A DNA stretch of 64,000 nucleotides from Euborellia annulipes (Eukaryota > Arthropoda > Insecta > Dermaptera > Anisolabididae). Position 1 is the first letter of the stretch, and each line of letters begins with the position of its first letter. This document shows positions 1 through 10,149 of the stretch, in pieces. A program made the position numbers and the translations under genes. Location: the NCBI GenBank assembly GCA_023213315.1, contig JAKCPI010025617.1:121312-185311 (forward strand). Direction: 5' to 3'. The notes under the pieces were generated by a model, which had not been told where the DNA came from, ran no database searches, and worked only from the letters and a program-made list of their open reading frames with translations.

Positions 1-60
1 TCTATAAAAAATCTACCTAGTTAATTAATAATGTAAAACTTTATAAAATGTTTAAGGCGA

Positions 61-130
61 ATACCAGGGACGTCATTTGGGAGGAGGGGGCATTTGACCC
101 CCCTCCTCCAAGGAAGAAAATAGTAAATCC
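61..130 (+). mobile_element. hAT-like transposon terminus (one end)
   Basis: The segment has CAGGGACGTCATTTGGGAGG followed by a G-rich then C-rich stretch. That is the usual look of a short hAT-type non-autonomous element terminus. No matching opposite end or target duplication was found, so it may be a truncated copy. Family assignment is by resemblance only. Confidence 0.3.
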
Positions 131-299
131 TGAGCTTAGCCCCTACATACAAACAAACTCACACTGTCTATTTATAAATAAGTATAAAACTCGGTATAGA
201 TTAAAAATATAGAGGTAAATATATCTTTATGCGGATCTATTAATACGTAAATTCCATTTTTCAATTTTGTTTTGAAGTTATTTTGCTTTGATTTATTTT

Positions 300-936
300 G
301 TTTCTAATGTTGGTTTTGTTTGGAGCCCATGTATTTTTGGAGGTCTTGTTTTGATGATATTTTATTTTGAGGACACTCTGTATTTTGGGGAAAATTTTTT
401 TTTTTTTTTTTTTTTTATGTTTGTCTGAACGTTATTTTATTTTGATTTTGTTTAATTTTTGCTTTGGTTTTGATAATATTTCATTTTGATCTTTGTTTGT
501 ATTTTGATGATCTTTTATTTGGATTTTTGCCTTTGTTTTGATGCTATTTGGATCTTATTTTATTTTCTTTTGTATTGATGTTATATTACCTTGAATTTTG
601 TTTTGTATTAATGCCATTTGAATTGTTATTTTGATGCTGTATCAGTCAGATTGTTTGTCCTGTGTTGTGGTGTTATTGTATTTTGATTTTTGCTTTTGTT
701 TGTATGCTCTATTATTTTTATTTATTTATCTTTTATTTATTTTATTTTTTTCTCTCTTCCCGTTCTCATTGCATCGCTTTACTCATGTCATCCGCCCACA
801 TAACCAATAATTATATTATTTTGAAATGTAAAAAACAAAAAAAAAAAAAATTGTATTGTTAACAAACAAATGTAAATGTAAATAAAAATGGGGCTGGATG
901 GCTCTGCCGCAGCCGATAATAAATAAAAAAAAAAAA
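300..936 (+). mobile_element. 3' untranslated end of a non-LTR (LINE) retrotransposon
   Basis: A long TTTTG/ATTTTGAT-rich low-complexity stretch (about 300-700) leads into a short higher-complexity tail at 885-920 (GGGCTGGATGGCTCTGCCGC), then AATAAATA and a poly(A) run at about 922-936. A short hairpin-prone tail before AATAAA and poly(A) is typical of CR1/L2/jockey-type LINE 3' ends. No reverse transcriptase reading frame is left upstream, so this is a strongly 5'-truncated insertion. The TTTTG region may belong to the element or be a diverged minisatellite next to it. Confidence 0.45.
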
Positions 937-1826
937 AAATAAATTCCATTTCTTTATATTTTTCTACTTTTATCTAATAAATTTACCAGAAAAAGTCAAT
1001 CGAAAAATTCATTTTCATTAAATCTTCTTTCAGATGAGGGACGCTAAATAACTCAAGATATTGAAAGAGAAGCTCAAAATAAACAAGTGTCTTTTAATCC
1101 GTAGATTTCCTCCCAAATGGCCTCGGAGGTCGCAACCGCCATTCAAATCTTTTCCAGGTCGTTTAAGCCTCTCGGCCCATTTACTCGATTCATAAGAAAG
1201 TAAAGATAAAATATAATTTGAGAGATATTTTATTCAATTAATTTCGAAAAAAAAGTGTAAAAAAAATACAAGAAGTAATAAATTATATAGGAAAAACGTC
1301 GATCAAATGTGATGGGTTTATTCGTTAATTAGTAAATGACTAATCTCGAAAGGAAGGGATTTGGTTTTTATTTAAAAACTTACAAGGGCGATAAAGTATT
1401 GATAAAAAAAACGTGTTCAAGTATAAATTTAAATTATGTTCGCATAGCCTCCATTTATAAAATAAAATTTTAAAGTAAAAGATAAATTTGATTCTCTGAT
1501 TCACTTAAAAAAAGTAAATATCTTAATCTAATCGCCAAAATAAGACAAAAATAGATAATCAATCAATAAATACAAAAAATCAATTTCCCCTTGCTTAAAT
1601 TAGATATGAATTTTGATGTTGATAATGCGAGTAATTTTTCAATTATTTCTCGATATAACTTCATCCATATAAGCATTCATTCTTGAAATACAAAGGGAAT
1701 GAATGACCCAGAAATTGAATAAGATTTTTTTTTTTAATTGAATAATCTTTAATTAAATACGAAATTCGAATGAAGTTTTTCAATAATTGTTTTTATTTTT
1801 AAATAAATAAATAATGAATAATTAAA
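937..1826. other. AT-rich stretch, no gene seen
   Basis: Nothing codes convincingly here. A short GC-richer patch at about 1105-1195 (CCTCCCAAATGGCCTCGGAG onward) stands out from the background and does not resemble the repeats elsewhere in the window. Confidence 0.5.
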
Positions 1827-2545
1827 AGATCTGGTGTGACTGGTCGCATAGCACACAAATTTTTCTTACTAAAGGTGAGGGATAACTTCCTAAAGAGAGA
1901 TACCAAAGAGATCGCTTACCATTGATAAGAGAAAGTTAGTGTTCAGTGCTTGTCACACCAGATTTTTTGTGTCGATATATATTTAATTTCCGCCAATATA
2001 TTAAAATTCAAAATGTAAAATTGATAAATATGGGAAAATATTTATATTTTTACATTTGTCAATCATTTCTCCTATCTTTTCTGTGGAGTAAAGTGGTCTT
2101 TAGAAGATTTCAATGGCAAAATGAGAATATACATTTTTAAGATAATCTAAAAAATAATTGATTTTTGAAATTCAATCAAAATCTTTAGAGCGAATTTTGA
2201 GAAAATCTGAAAAAGTACTTCAGAAAAGTACTAGTACTCTGGCCGATTTTGTTAAAAAGCTTATTTTCACACTTCAGGAGGGTACCAAACTTAAATATAG
2301 AATTTTAACCTCCTAACTCTTTTTGTTTTTGGAAAATTTTGTTCACAGACACAAAGACAGACAGGCCACTTTTTGGGATTCAGGGGACCTCAAAACGTGT
2401 ATATCCATCAAAATCTGTACATCGAATTTTTGACATGAAACCAATACTTTTCTCTCTCTTACAAATATGTCGGAAACTAAATATATGTCAAAGAAAAAAT
2501 CTGGTAGGACAAGCACAGCACACAACTTTCTCTTATCTTCGGCAA
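1827..2545 (+). mobile_element. Hairpin-ended repeat, copy A (with an extra inverted hairpin at its far end)
   Basis: The left end is the conserved hairpin 1: stem CTGGTGTGAC at 1831 pairs with GTCACACCAG at about 1952, here with an expanded loop. Next comes TGTGTCGA and an ATATTTAATTTCC tract, then the shared body: GGCAAAATGAGAATATAC, an AGTACTAGTACT palindrome at about 2229, and TTCAGGGGACCTCAAAACGT at about 2379. The right hairpin 2 is cut short near 2465. It is followed directly by a second hairpin 1 in the opposite orientation (2467-2545, AATCTGGTAGGACAAGCAC). So this copy has hairpin 1 as an inverted repeat at both ends. No coding capacity is visible. Confidence 0.75.
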
Positions 2546-3471
2546 TTGAAAGTGCGATCATTTACGTCAAATTTTTTGAAATTTCTATTAGCTTTTGGAG
2601 AAGAGATCAGCGGGGTATACCACATAATATTTTAATTAACCCAGAAACTTAACTTATATTTAATAATATTACATTAATTTCTCTCTCAAAGAGTTAGTGT
2701 TTATTTAAGTTTGTAATATGTACATTTCTAAAGTTATTAAAGTTTATAACCAAACAATGACTTTGGGGCATAATATAAGTTACAAGTATTTTAAGTAAAA
2801 AACCTCACACCGACAAGATTTATTTATACTTCAATTTTTAAATAAACTGACCTCTCTCTTAATTAATTTTTAAATCAATTTCAAGGCTCGATTTATTTTG
2901 AACATAAATAATAATAATGAGAAAAAAAATCTTACAAAAACGTGAAAATTCTTTAATCCTTAGAAATCAAATTAAATATTAAAATAAGAGAAAAAGAAAA
3001 ATGACCAATCAGCAAGATACAAGTGACTCTGTAAATATTTTATTACCAGAAAGCAATACAAATCAATACGAAATGTACTTTATGTGATTGATTTCACTAA
3101 AAGAAGGATAAGAGGAGGAGAAATAACAAATTGATAATATAAATAATTTAGAAACAATAAATATTTCAAAGATAGAAAGCTAGGGATATAAATAAGAAGA
3201 ATCTTTGCTACCGAGACATAAACAGCTCTAAATAAATGTCAGATGATCTTGCTATAAAAAAAATCTTGACTTGATCTCAAGCTTAAGCTTCTAATGATGA
3301 TTGACACAAAGACCAATCAAAAAATCGAGTTCGATTCCCTCTTTATTTAATCTGATTGACCAGAAAAAGCTAACAAATAGATGTCCAGCTTAAGCTTCCC
3401 TACTGGAAAACAACTATTTAATTTGCTAGGGTAGGGATTAGGAAGGGGTAATAATAATTATCTTAAGAATT
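2546..3471. other. AT-rich stretch, no gene seen
   Basis: Low-complexity, stop-rich DNA on both strands. No repeat family recurring elsewhere in the window was recognised here. Confidence 0.5.
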
Positions 3472-4366
3472 AATATTGGAGTGGAGTCAGTGAAGGAAAG
3501 AATAAAAAACAATTTTTTCTGTCGACGTTTCGAGCGCCAATCACACTCTTCCTCGGGACAGGCAGTGGTTTCCAAGCTGTATGTTACAACACCTCCCTTA
3601 AAAAATTTTAATTGTATGACGCCTCCCTCTTCCTCCCTCTATTTTATAAAATAATAAAAAAACAAAAATTTTTATTGCTAAAAAATATAAATTTATATAA
3701 AACATTTTTTTTTATTTAATATTTTATTTTTGCTTAGGGGCCCACATCTTGTGGGTACGTGGATGGCGACCACGAGTTGTCCGAGTTGGGACAGACAGTC
3801 ATTCAGTTCTTTTTCCTTCCTCTTTCAACAGGCGTCAGGACCGTGCGACGGGCCAGCCTGTCCTATTTCTTCCGGTCGTAAAAACGTATGATAGGGTTGG
3901 GGGAAAGGGTGAGGTCCGCCGACCCCGCATCGCGGTAATAAGACGAGGAGAGGAGAAGAAGAAGAAGATTTATTATCTTTATATATAAACCTAGCAATCA
4001 TTTGGAAAATTGTTCTTGATAGCTAATATTCGCGCCTCCCTTAGACTAGTTCGCGCCTCCCTAGAGAGGCGCGCTTCACAGTTTGGAAAACGCTGGGCTA
4101 ATGTCAATATTTATCATTGTACACGTTACCTTGCATTCACACACATGCCTGTTTTAATATCAAAATTTGTTAAATCAAAAAATGAACAAATCTTGCATTG
4201 TTAATGTTAATTTAAGTTCAGTTTATTGATGTCAAATGATACTCATTTTACTACTATCCTTAAATAATGCCATTAGCCTGTCCCGAGGAAGAGCGTCATG
4301 GAGCTCGAAACGTCGACAGAAAAAATTGTTTTTTATTCTTTCCTTGGCTGACTCCACTCCAACTGA
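3472..4366. mobile_element. Foldback element with hammerhead-like motifs in both arms, carrying a hAT insertion
   Basis: Arms of about 90 bp at 3472-3562 and 4276-4366 are inverted copies of each other. Read from the inside outward, each runs CCTGTCCCGAGGAAGAG, a stem-loop closing with GCTC, GAAACGTCGACAG, a T-rich tract and GGAGTGGAGTCAG or its counterpart. The GAGTG..CGCTC and GAGC..GCTC stems followed by GAAACGTC resemble stem II and the GAAA box of a hammerhead ribozyme, but the CTGATGA box is degenerate. The spacer holds a hAT-like element at 3563-4095. The class is inferred from layout: Penelope-like element terminus or retrozyme-like repeat. Confidence 0.6.
3563..4095 (+). mobile_element. 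hAT-like non-autonomous element, copy 1
   Basis: Left end CAGTGGTTTCCAAGCTGTAT and right end CAGTTTGGAAAACGCTG are imperfect inverted repeats shared with the element at 23876-24221. The interior includes the usual CGCCTCCCT motifs. It also holds a GC-richer block at about 3738-3886 (GTGCGACGGGCCAGCCTGTC) that recurs inverted at 47158-47317. No 8-bp target duplication is apparent: the flanks GGGACAGG and GGCTAATG differ. It lies in the loop of a foldback element. Confidence 0.6.
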
Positions 4367-4710
4367 TAGGTGATTCTACCCTTACTGCATCCCTACAGTC
4401 GCTAGATCATAGAAGAAGAGTATCTTCACTATCTCTCTTCTACAAGTATTACCATGGTCAATGCTCTGCCGAATTAAAATCAATTATCCCACCCAATGCA
4501 ACATATTCACGGAACACAAGAGAGGCATCTTCCCAGCATCCCTATGCTGTTCAGATCACGACTAACAGAACAAATCAATTTCATTCTTCCTTTGTCCCCA
4601 TGACCTCCCGTGATTGGAACAAGCTCCCTGCGTCTATCTTCCCCAAAACCTACAATCTTCAGACTTTCAAGTCTAACCTCAACAGGCATCTTCTCAGTTC
4701 CCGCAGTTGA
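4360..4710 (+). pseudogene. C-terminal fragment of a LINE ORF2 (reverse transcriptase polyprotein)
   Basis: About 115 codons are open up to a stop at 4708-4710. The translation contains SLQSLDHRRRVSSLSLFYKY, YHGQCSAEL and, near the end, SRDWNKLPASIFP and NLQTFKSNLNRHL. This arrangement (hydrophobic YKYYHG segment, then W-N-x-LP and a basic xFKxxxNRHL tail) is the familiar C-terminal end of jockey/CR1-type ORF2 proteins, beyond the reverse transcriptase core. The catalytic reverse transcriptase (FADD box) and the endonuclease are absent, so it cannot act alone. The frame runs back into the preceding foldback arm, so the apparent N-terminus is not genuine LINE sequence. Confidence 0.8.
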
Positions 4711-4830
4711 GTTTCCCCTTTATGCTTCTCCTTTTGTTTTTATTTTCTTCCTGGCTGCATGTGACTATTGGTCATTATAGGTCTTCGGACCTTATGCACC
4801 CATTCCAAAAAAAAAAAAAAAAAAAAAAAA
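4360..4830 (+). mobile_element. 5'-truncated LINE insertion with poly(A) tail
   Basis: The ORF2 C-terminal fragment is followed by about 95 bp of 3' untranslated sequence ending in GACCTTATGCACCCATTCC and a poly(A) run at about 4807-4829. The 5' boundary abuts the right arm of the foldback element. A target duplication could not be identified. Confidence 0.75.
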
Positions 4831-5145
4831 TATTGATAATTTACTTTCACAGCCAGTACAGAAAAAATTGTATTATCTTAAGCTATTCGATTTTAATTAA
4901 AAGAATATTTTTTTTTAGCAATTTAACCATATTGAATATTGTATCAAATAAAAATACTGTTTTGGATATTGCACGCTATAAATCGATATGCATTACATAC
5001 ATATGTGTTGTACATATTTGTAATAACTCCCGTCTGCATAATTCGATATGAGCATGTTTTGCATATGTTATGAATTAATGGCATTAAGAAATCAGAAAAA
5101 ATGAGTGTTACAACCATTGTACATTTCAACGGTTGAACAATTAAA
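4831..5145. other. AT-rich stretch, nothing recognised
   Basis: Low-complexity DNA between the LINE tail and the next hairpin-ended repeat. No supported gene or repeat. Confidence 0.5.
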
Positions 5146-5660
5146 GAAAATCTGGTGTGACTGGTACGCACACCTTCGGTAATTGAAAGTTGTGTTCTGT
5201 ACTTGTCACACTAGATTTTTTAAGTCGACATATTTAGTTTCCGACAGTACGGTACATTCGAATTTCAAGTTATAAGTATGAGGAAATATTTATATTTTGT
5301 TACCATTTCTTCTCTTTTTGAAGTACAAGAGTAAAGTGTGCTTCAAATAATTTTGAGGGCAAGATGAGAATATACATTTTAAAGTGTGTCGAAAAAATAA
5401 TTGATTTTTGAACTTTAATCAAAATCGTTTAAGCAAATTTTGATGAAATCAAAAATTACATCAGTAAAGTATTTGTACTCTTTGGCGCTTCAGGGGGGTA
5501 CCTAACTTAAACATTAAAATTTCAACGTCGTAGCTCATGGGACCTCAAAACGTGTATATTCATCAAAATCTCGACATCGAATTTTTGACATGAATCCAAT
5601 ACTTTCTCTCTCTCTCTCTCTCCAAAATATATATATATATATAGGTATATAAAGTTAAAA
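5146..5660 (+). mobile_element. Hairpin-ended repeat, copy B
   Basis: Hairpin 1 (5150-5218, CTGGTGTGACTGGTACGCAC paired with GTCACACTAG) has lost part of its stem. The body follows copy A (GGCAAGATGAGAATATAC, GTTTAAGCAAATTTTGA, GACCTCAAAACGTG), with a deletion around 5540 that removes the drug-of-CA-repeat segment seen in other copies. It ends at a degenerate CT/TA-rich hairpin 2 at about 5608-5660. Non-coding. Confidence 0.7.
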
Positions 5661-6080
5661 GGAGATAAATAATTAGAAAATAATAATTATAAACAAAAAT
5701 TTTTTAAATTGATTCGATGAATGGTCAAAGATAATAATCAACGATGGTATGTATGGTCTGGTAATATATAAGATTATAAGATAATAAATTAAAATAATAA
5801 GAGAACAGGGGAAACAAGTGAAGGTTGAGAATGAATCGATAAAAATAATGATTTTAGGAAAATAATTTCAAACTTTGAATTGGACCTCTTCTTAACCCAA
5901 ACATTGATTCGATAACTCTTCTATAAGGATATTAAAATATAAATCAAAACTTGAATGACGAGAGAGACTGACTAGTTTCCTCAAAGAGCAAATATTGAAT
6001 AGCAAACGGGTTTCAGTATAATTAAAAGCTGGGCAGCTGAGGTGTTCGAGATGTAGTTGGCAAGTGATTGAGGAAAACAA
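5661..6080. other. AT-rich stretch, nothing recognised
   Basis: No coding potential or known repeat was seen on either strand. Confidence 0.45.
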
Positions 6081-6335
6081 AGGCTGGAATTGGGAGGATG
6101 GGGAGTAATTAGCAAGCGAGTCCCGAGGGAGAGTTCCGTTAATGAGGATAACTCTACTGTGCCGACGTCGTTATCTCGACCTCAAGTCCCCCAATTCCGT
6201 CAGCGTCAAGGAATCCATGTCTTCAGAGGCTCTATTAGTGCAAGAAAGGGCGCTAATCATCAAGGTCGACTGTTCTTCCTACTCAATCAAGTTAGAAGGT
6301 TGCAGTTAAAGGTGTGGTCATTTTATATAGATTGT
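6081..6335. other. GC-richer single-copy island with an open frame
   Basis: The block differs sharply from its AT-rich surroundings and matches no repeat in this window. On the plus strand it is open for 98 codons from 6090 and includes VPRESSVNEDNSTVPTS and RQRQGIHVFRGS. No strong splice acceptor precedes it, and I do not recognise the peptide. It could be an exon, an untranslated exon or a conserved non-coding element. Confidence 0.3.
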
Positions 6336-6354
6336 CTTCTAATTGTTAAAAACT

Positions 6355-6480
6355 TAGGGCCGGTTGCTTCAATTCTAATTAACTAGCTATTCCTCGGAAA
6401 GGTAGTTGACTAAAACTTTTGAGTCTTTTCAGTTCTAGTTAAACTAATCATAAGAGCCCACATCGTAGTTAGTTAGCCCC
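6355..6480. mobile_element. Possible PIF/Harbinger-like short element
   Basis: TTA followed by GGGCCGGTTGCTTCAATTC at 6355 looks like a Harbinger-type terminus after a 3-bp TWA target. A GCCCC-TTA sequence lies at about 6476-6482. The two ends do not match well beyond the first bases, so only the left end has real support. Confidence 0.3.
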
Positions 6481-8189
6481 TTAGGTGAACTTAGAAACAC
6501 ATGCCTGTTTTATATACTTATATATATTTTTTTAATTTTTGTTAATAAATTAATTAGCTTTAATAAATAATTTTAATTTTTAATAATTTTTATAAATGAT
6601 GATGCCTTTATTAAGTTGCTACAAAACTTTCCTTATAGCTCAGCAGCTAACTATATATGAAAAACTTATTTTTTTGACTCGAAGGTTAAGGTTTTTGTTT
6701 ATTATATCGATGATTTGCTATCGGGCTGAAAATACGCAGAGAGTTAAAATACATAGAAATATTCCAGTTTCAGGTCACTCCGAGGTGTTTTAGTGATGCA
6801 AAACAAGACTAAAAGTTTAGAAAAATCAAATTTTTTCAGTTTTTTTTTTCAACTTTGAACATCTCCAAAAAATTTTTTACCATCCCTGAATGCAAAAATC
6901 GTGTAATTACGATATTCTGTATAGGTCGTAAATATGTTTATTTTAGGGATCAGAAAAATTGTATTAGGGTTATCCAAAGTTTAAAAAAGTGAAAAAAAAA
7001 TTTGATTTTTCTAAACTTTAAGCCGTTTGTGGCACCAATAAATCACCTCCGATTGTACTGAAATTTGAATATTTCTGCATATTTTTAAGACGGCTTAAAA
7101 AAAATCTTGAAAATTCAAAATTAGATACATTTTAGAGCAAATTTTCTATTAAAATTTATTTTTCTCTAAAAATATAGTTACGCCTCTGGGCCTCCCTAAT
7201 AATTAAAAGTCGGCGCCCATGATAGAGAGGATCGAAATAGCCTTAGATGCTGAAAAAACCTTAAATAAAAAGAAGAGTAATGAGTGATGATTTAATTCTG
7301 AACATATTTTTTCCTCTATATAATTAATAAGTAGAAATAACATTGCAAATAGTTAATCAATGTCCCAGTCAGAAAAATATATTAAAACCCTCTCCAGTGT
7401 ATTGATTAAAAAAAATTTCTTTTAGATGTTAAATGTCTTCTTTTTATTTATTTTGTTTCCTTATTAATTTAATTTCTTTCGTTTTCTCCCTCACTTGTTT
7501 GTTAAAATGAAGAAGATCTCTTTAAAAGCCTATTTTATTGAATACAATAAATCATAGAAGGCGCACAATTTTTCTTCGTTTGCAAATGACGCCTCTGGCC
7601 TCAAATAATTCCATCTTAATTTTCCTGAAGCTCCTTTGTAAGCCTTGATAAAGCAATCGACTTTGTGAAGAACCGGAGGTTACAAAAGCTCGTTATACAA
7701 GTTAATTAAAACAAAATACTATAGAAACAAGAAGAATAAGCAAAATTTTATCTTGTATAAATGTAAAAGTTGGAACAAGGGAGTGGTGAGTTGAGTCTCC
7801 CCACCCCCTCTCTCTCTTTTAAGACATCGTCCAACATACAAAGAGTTTAATAACTGTTAAGCATTAAAAAATAAAAAGATATTTTGTCAGAACATAAAGA
7901 CATGATTTATTTTTTTGTGAGATTTCATTAAATGACTCAAGAAAATGAAACTGAAGGTGTATTTTATTTATGTTATTTATTAAAATATTAAAAAACAAAC
8001 TTATTTCATTTTAATTGGTACTGTAAGAAATATAAATATATTTTATATGATAAATAATGAGTATAAAAGAAGAAAAATTTTAATAAAAAAAAGTAATTAA
8101 CAAAAATCTCATTCCCATTTGTCTTAATTTTTTATTTTGTGATTCAATTTATTTTCTTGTCGAAAATGCTGTTTCTACCTGAAGTTCCT
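6481..8189. other. AT-rich stretch with a SINE-tail remnant
   Basis: Mostly low-complexity. At about 7225-7275, GCCTTAGATGCTGAAAAAAC followed by TTAAATAAAAAG resembles the tail of the second SINE family found at 43741. No gene seen. Confidence 0.4.
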
Positions 8190-8201
8190 TAATTTAAATT
8201 A

Positions 8202-8306
8202 GGGTCCGACCGAAACAAGATTTTCGCCGAAACCGAAACCGAATATTCGGCCTCCACCTTTGGTTTGGGCAAACCCAAACCAAAACAGAAATTTTTTTTT
8301 TTTATA

Positions 8307-8339
<33 letters not shown>

Positions 8340-8409
8340 TTTTTTTCTTTCCTTTTGTAAATTTTTTTTTTTTTTTTGATTATTTTTTTTCCCCTCATAA
8401 TATTTTTTT

Positions 8410-8444
<35 letters not shown>

Positions 8445-8446
8445 GG
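8202..8446. mobile_element. Inserted element bounded by a 12-bp direct repeat
   Basis: The 245-bp insert begins GGGTCCGACCGAAAC, continues with repeated CCGAAACCGAA units, then T-rich tracts, and ends in a G run of about 27. It is flanked on both sides by the same 12 bases, TAATTTAAATTA, at 8190-8201 and 8447-8458. A perfect 12-bp direct repeat suggests a target-site duplication, although the repeat is itself AT-rich and palindromic. The transposon class is not settled. Confidence 0.5.
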
Positions 8447-8458
8447 TAATTTAAATTA

Positions 8459-9076
8459 AGAAATTATTGATTTAAAAAAAAATTCATAACATATTTATTA
8501 TATTGAGAGAATTAGCCTATTTAAAAAGACTAGCAAAGTTGGGCTAATTTTAAAAATACCTATCACTTTGAAATTTATAAACTCGCAATATTACTTTCTC
8601 TTACCTATATATGTAAAATATAGAGAGAAAGTATTGCGATCATGTCAAAAATTCGTTGTCGAGATTTTTTTGCTTCAAGTACTTGTTTTAATAAATTTAA
8701 ATCTAAGGTATTTATTTTCAGAAAGATTATTCAAATCAGTTTTAGATCTTTTAATAAATGAAAGAGTGAAAAAAATTAATCCCCAGGAAAACAAGAACCA
8801 GCCTAAAACTTTTGAATAGCCTAGAATATAATAAACTCTAATTATGTTACGTCTTGGGGTAATTTTAAAAAATAATAAAAATAAAAAAAAAAAAAAAAAA
8901 AAAAACTGGTCTGACAAAATTTATCCGAATAAGCATTTCAAGCAGACAAGTGGTCATATGAAAAATCGAAAAATATAGTTTAATTGAAGTTGCAAAGGAT
9001 GGGCAACGATATTATGGTGTTAAACAAAGGGAGGTGCTCCAGTAAGAGGGGAACCCAAAAGGCAGAGAAAATGAAT
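8459..9076. other. AT-rich stretch with a hairpin-2 fragment and a poly(A) run
   Basis: A minus-oriented fragment of the hairpin-ended repeat lies at 8588-8672: the TTACTTTCTCTTACC stem, AGAGAGAAAGTATTG, then ATGTCAAAAATTCG. A run of about 25 A occurs at about 8881-8905. Nothing else was recognised. Confidence 0.5.
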
Positions 9077-9078
9077 AC

Positions 9079-9160
9079 AGTAAAACCACGCTTAACGAGC
9101 ATAATTTGTTCCAGAATCATTCTCGTAAAGTGAAACACTCGTTCAGGTCTATTCTCTAAG
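9079..9160 (+). mobile_element. Tc1/pogo-like terminus (one end)
   Basis: CAGTAAAACCACGCTTAACG after a TA dinucleotide, followed by AGCATAATTTGTTCCAGAAT, resembles pogo/Tigger-type MITE ends. The partner end was not found within a few kilobases, so this is probably a truncated copy. Confidence 0.4.
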
Positions 9161-9181
9161 CAAAAATGTTAACTTTTAACT

Positions 9182-9830
9182 ATTGTCTTAGTATTGCGTC
9201 TGTTTATCTATTAGTTATTTAAAGAAAATATTGGCGCTCCAACTTATGGCCCCGAATAATAGTCAATTATACAGGAACCGCTGTTCCCGGTCGCCTACCG
9301 GCCCAGGCGGCATTGAATCTAATTCAATCATGAGTATCTGGCATGGGCGACCCAATCAAATCTAGGGGGGGGAGGGGGATCCTCGGCGTCCCGGGGGGGG
9401 GGGTGCTGGTCGTTCGCATTGTTACATAACTATTTTTTTTTTTAGGGGGAGGGGAAAGACTAAAAAAAGTAACAAACAACCCCCCCCTACTAAAAAAAAT
9501 AACCCCCCCCCCCCCCCCCACCTTTTTTTTTTTTTTTCCATATAAAAAAAAAATTTTTTTTTTTTTGTGGGGGGGGGGCCCCCCCCCCCCCCCCCCCCAT
9601 CTGTGTATTTTTACAATCGTTAAAAAAAGGAAAGAATGGTACCAAAAATTAGAGGATATAACTATAAAAAATGCTTGAATAAAAAATAAATTATATTATC
9701 GAAGACAAAATGGTCTCAGAAGGGAACTAAGTGGTTCCAGTATGTTAGACTATTATTCGGGGCCATAAGTTGGAGCGCCAATATTTTCTTTAAATAACTA
9801 ATAGATAAACAGACGCAATACTAAGACAAT
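9182..9830. mobile_element. Non-autonomous DNA element with 83-bp perfect inverted ends
   Basis: 9182-9264 and 9748-9830 are exact reverse complements over 83 bp by eye (outer end ATTGTCTTAGTATTGCGTCT). With mismatches the match extends inward to GGAACCGCTGTTCCC and GGGAACTAAGTGGTTCC, giving arms of about 105 bp. The roughly 440-bp interior holds a GC-rich patch at about 9280-9400 and extreme poly-G, poly-C and poly-T tracts at 9376-9600. No transposase frame is present. Identical arms in a genome where other repeats are diverged imply a young insertion or gene conversion between the arms. Confidence 0.7.
9370..9600. repeat. Homopolymer cluster (G, C, T and A runs)
   Basis: Runs of 8-18 identical bases follow one another, including about 18 C at 9504-9520 and a G run next to a C run at about 9570-9598. 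This could form G-quadruplex-like structures. Homopolymer length errors in the assembly are equally likely. Confidence 0.6.
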
Positions 9831-9887
9831 TTTTGCGATTTTTCATATGAAAAAAACCTATAAAAGAAACGAAAAAATTAATTATTC

Positions 9888-10149
9888 CTCCCTCCTGTTT
9901 GTATTATTTTATAAAATGGGGGAGGCTTAATACGATTAAATATTTTTAAAGGAGGCGTGGTAATATAGTTTTCTGGATACCAGATGGCTTAAATAAAAAT
10001 GTGACCTAAATATAAAATTATAAATAACGGTTATCGTTAATGTCTTTATGGCCTGAGCTGCAAAAGAAGTGTGAATGTGTGTGTGAGTGTGAGTGTAAAT
10101 GAGAAAAAAAGGTGAATGTTTAAAAAAATATAAAGTTTGGAAACCACTG
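9888..10149 (-). mobile_element. hAT-like element, truncated, with a SINE inserted
   Basis: Read on the minus strand, it starts CAGTGGTTTCCAAACTTTAT at 10149 and continues through ACGCCTCCTTTAAAAATATT and ATACAAACAGGAGGG, matching the elements at 3563 and 23876. A SINE fragment (9974-10129) interrupts it just inside the terminus. The distal end is missing. Confidence 0.6.
9974..10129 (+). mobile_element. SINE family 1, body and tail
   Basis: It contains GGATACCAGATGGCTTAAAT, AATAACGGTTATCG, ATGGCCTGAG and a GTGTGTGTGAGTGTGAGTGT tail, in the same order as full copies at 22678 and 46057. The tRNA-like head is missing. It lies inside a hAT-like element, so it inserted later. Confidence 0.8.

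Noticed and set aside
3502..4325. CRISPR-like or phage structure from repeated GAAACGTCGAC arms
   Set aside because: Only two inverted copies with unequal spacing in a eukaryotic context; a foldback element explains them.
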